A DNA stretch of 19,106 nt from Entrophospora sp. SA101 (lineage: Eukaryota > Glomeromycota > Glomeromycetes > Entrophosporales > Entrophosporaceae): assembly GCA_958430865.1 (NCBI GenBank), contig CAUDNR010000052.1, positions 1 through 19,106 on the forward strand, in the 5' to 3' direction. Below the pieces are notes generated by a model. That model was not told where the DNA came from and did no database searches. It was given only the letters and a program-made list of their open reading frames with translations. This document shows, in pieces, positions 1-7,869 of this stretch (its first letter is position 1; each line of letters opens with the position of its first letter). Both the position numbers and the translations under genes were made by a program.

Positions 1-98
1 ACATCGAGTGTAAATATTACATAATTTTTATGCAAATATTACAACTTTACATATTAAAATTTACGGATGTAATATTGTGGTGGGGAAAATTTCCTGAT

Positions 99-182
99 GG
101 ATAGCACCCCCTACTTTAAAACAATTGAGCATCAATATAAAAAAAATGTTACACATATGTAAAAAGGGGATGCTATCTTTCC
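99..182. repeat. Short imperfect inverted repeat
   Basis: GGATAGCACCCC at 99-110 is matched in inverted orientation by GGGGATGCTATC at 166-177, with one inserted base. About 55 bp of AT-rich DNA lies between. This could be a small fold-back element or a chance match. Nothing else is seen in positions 1-226. Confidence 0.3.
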
Positions 183-226
183 AGACTTTACGGTATTAAT
201 AAAAACTATTTATTTAGTTATTTTAT

Positions 227-931
227 TCATTTTTTAGCAATTGCTAGCTTGTGCTGTCTGGAATACCTACTAATCCAATTTTCAATTGTACTTAATTTTG
301 GCATGTCAATTACTTCCAACTCACCTATTTCCACATTTTTTTTCAATTCTTCAAGCATTTCTTTAGGTGTATATCATTCACTTTTACATGCATCGCCTGT
401 ATGAAAAAAGTCTTTTAATAACTCAACTACTTTATCAGACATATGTTTTCCACCACCTTTCTTTCCAAATTCCTGATTTTCCTTCAAAGCCCAGCAAGTG
501 GGAAGCAATTTCTATATAAATAAACAAGAATTTTATCAAATTTTCCCAAATACCTTGTTATTATATGTTTTTCAGCATTATCAAATTGTTCTTCTATAAT
601 AGATAAGTTCTTTTTTTTTCTTGACTGTAAATTATCCATATCATCTTTATCATCCATTATTACATCTAAGTCAATTCTTTTCTTTGCTTCTAGATAATAA
701 AAACATATAATTAGCCAAGTTTTTTAGGTGTTTAGAAAAATAATTATTACCTTCTATTTTATTATCTGTTTCAAATTCAATGTTTGTTCTTAAAAGTACA
801 ACTAAATCTGATCAATTATTTTTTTCATCATAATTTAGGTCTCTTTGATCCAACAATTTTTTAATATCATCTTTCTTTAATTTATCCAATCCCATACCTG
901 GTTCTAAAGAATAAGTGGTAATTTGAGACAT
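227..931 (-). pseudogene. Broken multi-exon gene of a repeated AM-fungal-type family
   Basis: On the minus strand an ATG at 931 opens a Lys/Asp-rich N-terminus (MSQITTYSLEPGMGLDKLKK) whose helical DDIKKLL stretch resembles a SAP-like DNA-binding motif; that resemblance is weak. A good intron (690-750, GT..AG) joins exon 1 to an acidic exon 2 in frame. A second possible 42-bp intron lies at 512-553. The last exon carries GGGKHMSDKVVELLKDFF and ends at the TGA at 227-229. Two in-frame TGA codons interrupt it, one in exon 1 and one after DACKSE in the last exon. The frame also shifts by one base around 512-620, where there is a nine-A run on the coding strand. No function can be assigned. The decay and style suggest a member of a multicopy, possibly transposon-linked family. 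Confidence 0.6.
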
Positions 932-1023
932 AGATTTTAATGATGATGTACTTTAATATATTTAAATATAGAATATAAAAAAATTTTTTTTGTTTATTGT
1001 TTTATTTAGAAAAAACTACTAAT

Positions 1024-1311
1024 TCAAACCAGTTGATGGAATTGGTTAAACTTGCACCCAGAACGACATCCATATCCTGGTAATAAATTACTATTTTCAT
1101 TGCCTTCAGTAATACATGTATAGTATTGTCTGCCATTTTGTTCTATGCTTGTTTCCAAACCAACTCTCCTTGGATAAAGTAATGCACCTTCTTCTGGTTT
1201 ACTTTTATGCTTCATAACCCACCATTCTCTAGAATCTATGCCATAGTGCAAGTGTGGCTTTATTTGGCCTATTGAAATGAGATTTACAGTTAAATTAGGA
1301 TGTTTAGTCAT
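1024..1311 (-). CDS. Small hypothetical protein (95 aa), function unknown
   Basis: This is an uninterrupted ORF from an ATG at 1311 to a TGA at 1024. It is less AT-rich than its flanks and has a balanced amino-acid composition (REWWVMKHKSKPEEGALLYP near the middle), unlike the Ile/Phe/Lys-rich chance ORFs around it. The C-terminal third has three cysteines in YYTC...GYGCRSGC, which could form a small metal-binding or disulfide-bonded knuckle. There is no signal peptide or membrane segment. I do not recognise the family. It may be a stand-alone small gene or one surviving exon of a larger decayed gene, since it lies only about 90 bp upstream, on the same strand, of the broken gene at 227-931. 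Confidence 0.45.
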   Translation of the reverse strand: MTKHPNLTVNLISIGQIKPHLHYGIDSREWWVMKHKSKPEEGALLYPRRVGLETSIEQNGRQYYTCITEGNENSNLLPGYGCRSGCKFNQFHQLV

Positions 1312-1669
1312 TTTAAAATTTTTAAGTAATTTTATTATGTTTATTATCCCCGCATTTTACTATTAAAATGAGCATAATGGACATTCGTTTATCACATAGT
1401 GACAAATTGAATGCAGATCTTTTTTATGCTGTGCAACAGCATATTTTCAATTGTTTTAAATAGAAAAGGCTGGTTATAACACGGGTGATTAAAAACTACT
1501 TGTAAAACGATGATGTTTTGCTTAAATATACTTTTCGTTAGTTAAAAGGCTTGGACAAAAAGATCAAGGGAGATCATTGATTTTGAAGGATTTCAATATG
1601 TACCGAATTTTTTCAATTTTATAAACATAATTTTATACAAAAAATAAAAAAAATATTTATTAATCTTGA

Positions 1670-1960
1670 AAGGTAATTCTCAAAGAAAAACAAACTAGAT
1701 TATAAACTAATATATAGACAGGTAAAGAAATAATATATATAACATACACATATTTACACACATATATATAAACTATTATTAAAACAACTATTTTTTTTCA
1801 TTATTTCAAGAAAAACAAACTGGATTATAAAATAATATATATTATATACATATATATATAACTATTATTAAAAAATTATTTTTTTATTATTTCAAAGATG
1901 ACAATTCTCAAAGAAAAACAAAACAAAACTGGGTTATAAAATAATAAGCCAAGTCACACG
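1670..1960. repeat. Three diverged tandem repeat copies
   Basis: The motif (A)GAAAAACAAACTRGATTATA, followed by an AT-rich tract and an ACTATTATTAAAA..ATT segment, recurs starting near 1685, 1810 and 1913, about 125 and 103 bp apart. The third copy has a small insertion (ACAAAACAAAACTGGG). The copies are imperfect, so the duplication is old. Confidence 0.6.
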
Positions 1961-2287
1961 TTCAAATCATGATTGGACGTCACTTTAATGGATTCTATTT
2001 TATTTATAATATAAATTTTGATTTTATTTTTTATTATTCTTTTGATGGGTAAAAAACTATTAACAAATTTTTTATTTTGTTTCAAGAAAAGAACATGATC
2101 AGCAAACCGTGAACTAAGTCTATTTCATAATAATAATAGATAACAAAAGTAATTTGTTGTCCCGCATCAGATAATGACAGTTGTGGATGAAGATAAGGAA
2201 CAGATTTTTGTGACAGTGGATTTAGATATGAAGGCGTGAATGATAATTACTACTTTATGTTTGTTTATAATTAATTATTACTATTAA

Positions 2288-2334
2288 TTATGATTGTTAT
2301 TATGCTTATAACATTTAGTAAGTAATGTGTATAT
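2288..2334 (+). repeat. Direct repeat, left copy, flanking the truncated Tc1
   Basis: This segment (around TTATGCTTATAACATTTAG) resembles 3712-3756 on the other side of the Tc1 copy. By eye it matches about 19 of 23 bases downstream of TTTAG and shares ATGCTTATAA upstream. Confidence 0.5.
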
Positions 2335-3247
2335 TAATATGTACAAGTTCTTTAAGATTTCTTAGATTGTTAGGACGACTTCTAATACGTGTTTCTAGCA
2401 CATGCCAAAGATGCTCAATAGGGTTTAGATCTGGAGATTGGCTTGGCCAATTTTTCAATATTTTAATTTCGTTTGTTTTCAACCACTCTTGAACATCTTT
2501 AGCAGTATGAACAGGAGCATTATCATCTTGAAATGAATACCCATGCCCATTAAAATCTTTATCAATTAAGAACAGCAAATTTGTTTCCAGTACTTGAATA
2601 TAATCATGTCGGTTCATTTTGCCATCAACTTTTACCAGTGGTCCTAATCCTTTACCCGAAAAACAACCCCACATCATTATGCCACCACCACCATGTTTTA
2701 CTGTTGGTCTAAGATTTTCAATATTGAATCTGGTTCCAGGTGTTCTCCAGACATATCCCAGACCATCATTCTTAAATATTGTAAACCTACTCTCATCACT
2801 CCAAATGATATTCTTCCACTTTCTTACACTCCAATCTTTTTTTCCTAGGCACCAATTCAAACGTTTTATTCTTTGTTGCTCATTAATCAAAGGTTTAGAA
2901 GCAGGAACACGAGCAAATATGTTGATTCCATGTAAACTTCTTCTAATAGTTTTTGTAGAAACATGTAAACCAGTTTCCTGATTAAAATGGTTCTTTATCT
3001 GTTCAGCTGATTTACGGTTGTTATGTTTAACAATATTTTTTAATGCTTGTTGATGGTCAGTATTTAAAATTTTTGGACGTCCACTTCTTGGTAAATCTGC
3101 CATACTATCTCTTTCTTGAAAATTCTTCACGGTATGACATACTGTTGTGGTGGGAAAGCCAAGTATTTTAGAAATACTTCTATATGAGGCTCCACTTTTA
3201 TAAAGGCCAACTATTTGTCCGCGTTGAGCTTCAGTTAAATTAGACAT
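2315..3247 (-). CDS. Tc1/mariner (IS630-type) DDE transposase, C-terminally truncated
   Basis: The ORF encodes 310 aa; members of this superfamily are usually about 340 aa. Domains in order: an N-terminal HTH (about 1-50, GQIVGLYKSGASYRSISKIL), a GRPKI linker typical of the family (about 56-60), a second HTH (about 65-110), then the RNase-H-like catalytic domain. The DDE residues are visible: D151 in WSDESRF, D242 in QDDNAPVH and E278 in [11 protein letters not shown]. By my count 35 residues separate the last two. The glycine-rich HGGGGIMMWG stretch (185-194) is also classical. After residue about 301 (NLKEL) family similarity ends and the last nine residues (VHINIHITY) are read from flanking DNA. 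The usual helical C-terminus, still visible in the relic at 5143-5459, is lost. The reading frame is otherwise intact, so the insertion is fairly recent, but activity is doubtful. Confidence 0.88.
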   Translation of the reverse strand: MSNLTEAQRGQIVGLYKSGASYRSISKILGFPTTTVCHTVKNFQERDSMADLPRSGRPKILNTDHQQALKNIVKHNNRKSAEQIKNHFNQETGLHVSTKTIRRSLHGINIFARVPASKPLINEQQRIKRLNWCLGKKDWSVRKWKNIIWSDESRFTIFKNDGLGYVWRTPGTRFNIENLRPTVKHGGGGIMMWGCFSGKGLGPLVKVDGKMNRHDYIQVLETNLLFLIDKDFNGHGYSFQDDNAPVHTAKDVQEWLKTNEIKILKNWPSQSPDLNPIEHLWHVLETRIRSRPNNLRNLKELVHINIHITY

Positions 3248-3638
3248 TTTTTATTTTTTTTTGAAATTTAAAATTTTGAAAACTTTTTAAGATCTTTTTT
3301 TTAAAAAAAAGATCTTAAAAAATATGCGATAAAAATTACTTTTTCAGAATCAGCAAAACTTGGGTTTTCATATACAAAATTTCCAAAACATATTATTATG
3401 TAGGTTCTTGGACAATTTCTAAAAACATCATGTGAAAAATTTTTGATTGTCAAAATTTAATCGAATTTCATTTTTATGTATTTATTCGAGTTCTACGGAA
3501 CCTAGACGCATGGGATTTTGTATAGATATTCTCATAAGGACCTAAATTGCAAATGATATAAATTTCATATATGTTTATTATGTACATTTTTGCGCAATTA
3601 ATAAAAACAAGTGTTCCGAAACTTTTGTCCAAGTACTG
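2345..3638 (-). mobile_element. Tc1/mariner element, 3'-truncated
   Basis: The minus-strand 5' end is at 3638: read on the minus strand it begins CAGTACTTGGACAAAAGTTT next to a TA, a typical Tc1-type terminal repeat. About 390 bp of leader precede the transposase start at 3247. At 2344 the homology stops abruptly inside the transposase C-terminus. The distal transposase residues and the other terminal repeat are missing, so the copy cannot move by itself as it stands. Confidence 0.8.
3284..3321. repeat. Perfect 38-bp palindrome upstream of the transposase start
   Basis: Two 19-bp arms (TTTTTAAGATC followed by eight T, then its exact complement) meet with no spacer. The near edge is 37 bp upstream of the transposase ATG, inside the element. 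It could form a cruciform, or a hairpin in the leader RNA. Confidence 0.85.
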
Positions 3639-3711
3639 TATGTTAGTGTATGGATTTGTAAAATTAAAAATATTATTATTGTTATTTATTACTACTGCTA
3701 TTATTGATGCT

Positions 3712-3756
3712 GTTATTGTTATGCTTATAATGTTTAGAATGAAATATGTATATTAT
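3712..3756 (+). repeat. Direct repeat, right copy, flanking the truncated Tc1
   Basis: This is the partner of 2288-2334. It sits in ATT-rich DNA just outside the intact Tc1 end. A 13-bp motif, TGTATGGATTTGT, also occurs twice nearby (about 3650 and 3758), so the flank has its own local duplication. Confidence 0.5.
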
Positions 3757-3848
3757 GTATGGATTTGTTTGTTAGGTTTATGGCATTTAATGTTTAAAAC
3801 CAATGACTTCTAAAGTTAAAATTGTTTCAAATATTACTATATAATACT

Positions 3849-4038
3849 ATTATTACCAGTGTTTTGATCCGAAACTCTGAGTTTAGGGAAAACCCAAAAC
3901 AGAATCTAACAAAAACCACCCGAAACTAGTTTAGGTTAGTAGTTTATGTTTAGGTTTAGTTTCCTGCTTAGTGTAAGTTCATTTTCCGAACCGTTTCGGG
4001 AAGCCAAAAGAGTTTCTGGTCACAACACTGATTATTAC
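3849..4038. mobile_element. hAT-type MITE (174 bp) with 8-bp target duplication
   Basis: The element spans 3857-4030. Its ends are inverted repeats: CAGTGTTTTGATCCGAAACT on the left and, read inward from the right, CAGTGTTGTGACCAGAAACT. They match at 17 of 20 positions. It is flanked on both sides by ATTATTAC (3849-3856 and 4031-4038), the 8-bp duplication expected of hAT transposases. It carries no ORF and would need a transposase from elsewhere. One caution: the flanks are ATT-rich, so the duplication could partly reflect a microsatellite. Confidence 0.78.
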
Positions 4039-4040
4039 TA

Positions 4041-4187
4041 CCACTATTATTGTTATTATTATTATTATTATTTGCTTTATTAATTCCTTTGTTTTTTTCT
4101 CCCTCACTCGATTATTTTTTCGATTTTCGATTAAATCGATAATAATAATCGATTGACATCCCTAATACTAATTTGATATAAATCCCC

Positions 4188-4219
<32 letters not shown>
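4041..4219. repeat. Microsatellites and a possible transposon end
   Basis: An ATT-rich tract lies at 4046-4076 and a pure AT dinucleotide run at about 4193-4219. Between them, 4108-4163 holds ATCGATT-rich inverted motifs ending in TGACATCCCTA, which resembles the ends of some hAT elements. No partner end was found. Confidence 0.5.
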
Positions 4220-4317
4220 AGAATGGTCGAATTTTTTTAACAATAATTTGTTTATTTGTTACTTGTTTTTAGCATAAACAAGTCTACCAATAAAAATGCA
4301 AAGTGAGGTTTCGTTTT

Positions 4318-4536
4318 TTAGATATTATGCATGCTCTGCGAGATCAATATTTTATTTTTAACATCATTAAAGTTACCTTGAGTTTGGACATCTTTGTGTA
4401 AAAAGTCACATCACTTGAGTGGGTCAATGCAATAGTCTATTTTATTAATTTGAAAAATATAAGTAGGACCATCGTCTCCACATTTTTTCACAACACCACC
4501 AACCAACAAACGTATAGGATATTTTGGCTTAACCAT
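4318..4536 (-). pseudogene. Small conserved-looking ORF broken by one TGA
   Basis: An ATG at 4536 opens MVKPKYPIRLLVGGVVKKCG... and reads 41 codons to a TGA at 4411-4413. The same frame stays open for 30 more codons (CDFLHKDVQTQGNFNDVKNK...) to a TAA at 4318-4320. The composition is protein-like on both sides of the stop, so this looks like a 71-72-residue gene or exon inactivated by a single substitution. I do not recognise the family. Confidence 0.5.
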
Positions 4537-4867
4537 TTATTATTATTATTATTATAGTGATACAACTTTAGAACGCCAATAATGTTACGATCCTTGAATT
4601 GAATTCGTTAAACGTAAAATTTATTTTCACAAATAGTAACACAAATTCTTCTATTTTTCAAGAGGGATAATTGTACTAACAAAACATATTAAAATAAACA
4701 TCACAAAATACTCACTATTGAAAAAGCAATACAGAAGTTGGAATTTTAGATAAATGTATCAAACCATTTACGTCTATACCAACGAGTATATTATTTTAAA
4801 TGGAAAAATGTAATAACCAATGTATTAGTAATTCTGATGCATTTTTTAACAAAAAATTTTTTTTTTG
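4537..4867. other. No gene seen
   Basis: AT-rich sequence with an ATT run at 4538-4556. I see no supported coding, RNA or repeat feature in the rest. Confidence 0.5.
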
Positions 4868-4907
4868 CAGTTATTCTAATGAAAATACCAGAATATTTGA
4901 ATAATAC

Positions 4908-4950
4908 ATTATATCAACTTGTGGCATATGTTCTGGAGATCCTGCATATA
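4908..4950 (+). repeat. Tc1 inverted repeat, left arm (43 bp)
   Basis: This is the exact reverse complement of 5602-5644. It contains GGCATATGTTCTGGAGATCC. Confidence 0.9.
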
Positions 4951-5142
4951 AAGTTTAAATTTTCCAATAAAAATTCGTGATAAGTTTTTTTAATCATTGC
5001 TCTAAAGCTTACATGATAACATTGTTTAATATTTTTACATCTGATAAATTAAGATCATCTGATTTTCAAGAAAAAGATTTTTTACACGATTTTGAATGCT
5101 TTTTTTTTAACGAATTATTAAAGATTTTGGTAAATTTTAAAA

Positions 5143-5459
5143 ATGAACTTAAATCAAGTTGAACGTGGATAAATTATTGGTCTCTATAGAGGTGGAAATT
5201 CAAAAGTCAAAATTAGCAAAATTCTGGAAGGGTGGCCAAGTCAGTCTCCTGACCTAAATCCAATCGAACATTTGTGGAATGAACTAGAGACTCGTTTTCG
5301 AAAAAAACCTAGCCAGCAAAAAACTTAAAGGAGTTAGAGGCACTTTTAATTGAAGAATGGGATAAAATTCCAGAAGATGTGTATATGAAATTAATCGAAA
5401 GCATGCCTCGTAGAATTGAGGCATGTATTGCAAGTAATGGATGGCCCACGAAATATTAA
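5143..5459 (+). pseudogene. Tc1 transposase remnant lacking the catalytic core
   Basis: An ATG at 5143 starts MNLNQVERG, then a stop (TAA where family members have a residue), then [18 protein letters not shown], the first HTH of a Tc1 transposase. It jumps directly to [15 protein letters not shown], which carries the third catalytic acidic residue. About 220 residues, including both catalytic Asp residues, are deleted between. Further on, a one-base deficit in an A run after PSQQK shifts the frame. The C-terminal helix region (LIEEWDKIPEDVY...MPRRIEA) is intact to the TAA at 5457-5459. It is non-functional. The first HTH is preserved but interrupted. Confidence 0.85.
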
Positions 5460-5601
5460 ATTAATAAGAGGTTTAGATCTGTTTAAAATTTACACGTTAA
5501 TAAAATTGATCTTTCTTCAAAATTTTTTTTTTTTTTCAAAAATAATCAACTTTTTTTTATTTTTTATTGCTTAAGTTCTGGAAAATTTAGAAATATGAAA
5601 C

Positions 5602-5644
5602 TATATGCAGGATCTCCAGAACATATGCCACAAGTTGATATAAT
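5602..5644 (-). repeat. Tc1 inverted repeat, right arm (43 bp)
   Basis: This is the exact reverse complement of 4908-4950. Outside it, 5645-5699 forms the outer terminal repeat. Confidence 0.9.
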
Positions 5645-5701
5645 TTTTTTGTACAATTATTATGTATTTAGGATGACCGAAACTTTTGCTAAGGTACTGT
5701 A

Positions 5702-6300
5702 GATGATGTTATTGTACACAAACATAAAAAATGTGCTCCCTTGATTCTTTATTTCACAAATTTTAATCTAGTTTATGGGGTAAAAAGTGTTTTATTATTA
5801 ATACTTCTCTGCCTCTTTGAGCTATCAAGCCAGCTTTACTATCACGTACGTATAAGTACAAGCCCGACAATTGTTTTCTTTCGAAAGTTCTTATATAACA
5901 CAGCAAATATGGAGGAATGGAAATATTGAAATAAATATGTTCTTTTACAGATTCATACATGGACAAATGGCAGTGGATTTTATTGTTATTATCTAATGTT
6001 TAAATTACATTCTAAATATAATTGTATGCAAATCAGCACAGATCTCCTTATTATTATTATTTATTATTATTGTTTGTTGTGTTGTTTGGGTATGTATAAA
6101 ATTCTGATTGGTTAATTGAGTAAATTGCAAATTCACATAAATGTACAACAAATTAAACTTTAAATAAACATGAATTTTTAATTGAACACGACATTAAAAA
6201 ATTATTATTTTATCGATCACTAAAACGGTCTGAATTCTAACAAAATCGCAATTTCAGTAGCAATTTAATTATTCTCACCATCTTGGGGTTACTCTAAAAT
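5702..6300. other. No convincing gene
   Basis: Two overlapping ORFs of 60-70 codons on opposite strands (5741-5929 and 5763-5966) have no recognisable features and are probably chance. ATT microsatellites lie at about 6048-6072. Confidence 0.45.
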
Positions 6301-6304
6301 ACAA

Positions 6305-6313
6305 TATATAAAT
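6305..6313 (+). promoter_or_regulatory. TATA box of the carbonic-anhydrase-like gene
   Basis: TATATAAAT lies about 150 bp upstream of the ATG at 6463. It is followed by a pyrimidine-rich tract (6324-6345, TTTCTTTCTTTTTCTCTC), as is common around fungal start sites, and by a CATA repeat at about 6361-6376. Confidence 0.5.
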
Positions 6314-6462
6314 GGCTCTAAATCTTTCTTTCTTTTTCTCTCATTATTCTTGCGTGTATACATACATACATACATGCATAATTTCTGTGATAATTTATAC
6401 AAAATTATCTTATATAATTATTAATTAATCACATAACTAAGCAATTATACATATTTTCGAGA

Positions 6463-7300
6463 ATGAGGTCAATTACAATTCTCCTTGCTATTTCCATTTG
6501 CGTTTTTTTCCTAGTTCAATCGGTTTTTTCAACAAAATCTTGTAAATTATCACCAATTAACGTCCGGTCCAAAAATTTTGATGGATTGTATATAGAAGGC
6601 TTCGGTGTCAAAACGGCACATGATGTAAAATTGAAGGTCAAAAAAGATTTCATCGAGCTCACTTCCAAGGATTTCAAAAATTCTCATATCACCGTAGAGG
6701 ATGAAGGCGATTACACCACGTATCTGATGGATAAGATCGTAATCAACACACCAGCTCTAAATAAACTCAATGGCAAAACCCTCCCTGCCGAGATAAACTT
6801 CGTATACAAGAAAGAACGTAATGGCTCCGGCAATAATCCAAATAACCTGGCCATCCTTACTACTCTTTATAAATTTGGTAAATTTGGTGGCAGCCCTTTC
6901 TGGGATGAAGTTATCAAGGCAGTAAGTATAATTTCCTTGTCTATCGTATATATAAATAATGTATCATTTCCTTATATTTACTTGATATGTTTTATGTCAC
7001 AATAGCTAAAGCGAAACAAGAAGATGGATGTGCTTAAATTTAAGAATTTACTTGATATTACGGACTCCCATAATGTAAGCATGAATTCAATTTCCATATT
7101 AATATATATAATAATATATTATTTAACAATTCTAATTTATATATATAATCATATTCATCATAAATTTAAAGGGATTCAATTATGATGGTACTTTGACATC
7201 ACCGCCATGCAAACCTGTTGAATGGTCCATTAGCAGTAAGATTCACGCGATCAGTATATCTCAATTTAGAGCATTAAAAGCAGCCATGAAAAAACGTTAA
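6463..7300 (+). CDS. Secreted alpha-carbonic-anhydrase-like protein lacking the zinc histidines
   Basis: Three exons (6463-6921, 7006-7074, 7172-7300) join in frame with GT..AG introns to give 218 aa. Exon 1 gives residues 1-153, starting with a signal peptide (about 1-23: RSITILLAISICVFFLVQSV). Family landmarks in order: C27-KLSPINV (usual QSPINI), LNGKTLPAEINFVYKK (101-117; the family has an NGK..P.E.H.VH stretch here), LAILTTLYKFGK, and in exon 3 YDGTLTSPPCKPVEW, the hallmark YxGSLTTPPC region. C27 and the PPC cysteine could form the disulfide known in secreted members. The three zinc histidines are replaced: V93 and N95 for the HxH pair, N112 for the third; the partner glutamate E110 remains. 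Hydration of CO2 is therefore unlikely, and a binding or structural role is inferred. The reading frame and splice sites are intact, arguing for a working gene. An AATAAA at 7480-7485 may serve polyadenylation. Confidence 0.82.
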
Positions 7301-7460
7301 AGAGTACTACAAAAATTTAGAAAGAGAGAAATAGATTCGAATGAATATTTTTTTTAAACAATTTGAATTGATATTATATTATTATTGTTAGATTAGATTT
7401 TAATTTTAATACTCTATGCTTTTTTGTACTAAGCAATTAATTATTTGTAATGCAAAAAAA

Positions 7461-7485
7461 CGTCACTTTGACGAATAATAATAAA
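7461..7485 (+). terminator. Possible 3' end signals of the carbonic-anhydrase-like gene
   Basis: A small hairpin (CGTCACTTTGACG, 7461-7473) is followed by AATAAA at 7480-7485, about 180 bp past the stop codon. The assignment is tentative because such motifs are frequent in AT-rich DNA. Confidence 0.35.
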
Positions 7486-7551
7486 CACACAATGAAAGAT
7501 GTTCAATGATTTAAATAATTGTTTCATTTCTTTTAAAAGCGCTGACTGACT

Positions 7552-7869
7552 CTAATCAATAATCCTGGAAAACTGTCTTTTGGACAGAGTTTGGGTGTTC
7601 TTCTTGAAACTAAGAAAATAAACCATAAAATTATCACTATTTTTTACGAGATATTTTGTAATAATTCTTTCCCAGACAATTATTTTTCGACAATAGTGTG
7701 CAACGCGGTCATTGTTTGAGTATGCATCTGAATTATTTTTAACAAATTCCAATGGGCTATATTATCCTTGAGGGATTGTCCCACTTAAAAGTTGTTTTGG
7801 TAAAGAAAAGTGTTTCCTCTTAAGCTTTTCCTTTTTGACATTAAATGGATTAGTATACCATTGAATAGG
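7552..7869 (-). pseudogene. Coding-like fragment with one internal stop, family unknown
   Basis: Reading the minus strand from 7869, one frame gives PIQWYTNPFNVKKEKLKRKH..., reaches a TAA at 7762-7764, then continues open for over 200 bases (EFVKNNSDAYSNNDRVAHYC, KIIVWERIITKYL) to a TAG at 7552. Residue composition is protein-like on both sides of the stop. AG dinucleotides just upstream of 7869 could be an intron acceptor, so this may be the last exon of a dead gene. No domain recognised. Confidence 0.45.

Larger units (their letters stand above)
1312..2344. other. AT-rich region without a supported gene
   Basis: This region holds a short hairpin-like ATGCTGT...ACAGCAT near 1425, a sequence at 1550-1560 that matches part of a Tc1 terminal repeat, diverged tandem repeats (1670-1960, listed separately) and a 30-codon coding-like scrap on the plus strand ending near 2240 (VDEDKEQIFVTVDLDMKA). 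The scrap is too short to call. Confidence 0.4.
4868..5701 (+). mobile_element. Core-deleted Tc1 element with inverted terminal repeats
   Basis: The right end is clear: the inward reading from 5699 is CAGTACCTTAGCAAAAGTTT, next to a TA at 5700-5701 and closely related to the end of the element at 2345-3638. An exact 43-bp inverted repeat pairs 4908-4950 with 5602-5644 (core GGCATATGTTCTGGAGATCC), and weaker similarity continues inward. The left outermost end is degraded; CAGT at 4868 is my best guess. The element contains only the first and last parts of a transposase. Confidence 0.72.

Noticed and set aside
1955..1972. tRNA B-box-like CACGTTCAAATCATG
   Set aside because: No A box, acceptor stem or cloverleaf arms are seen upstream.
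2619..2981. 120-codon plus-strand ORF
   Set aside because: It is antisense to the Tc1 transposase, whose conserved motifs fix the coding strand.
3571..3813. 80-codon hydrophobic ORF
   Set aside because: Read from ATT-rich repeat DNA and the Tc1 end; the membrane-like composition is what AT-rich repeats give by chance.
4041..4219. CRISPR-like or regulatory repeat array
   Set aside because: Plain ATT and AT microsatellites without spacers.
4977..5162. 61-codon ORF upstream of the Tc1 relic
   Set aside because: Lies in the leader of the element in a different frame; no transposase motif.
5741..5966. Two overlapping ORFs on opposite strands
   Set aside because: No domain, no splice or promoter context; composition follows base content.
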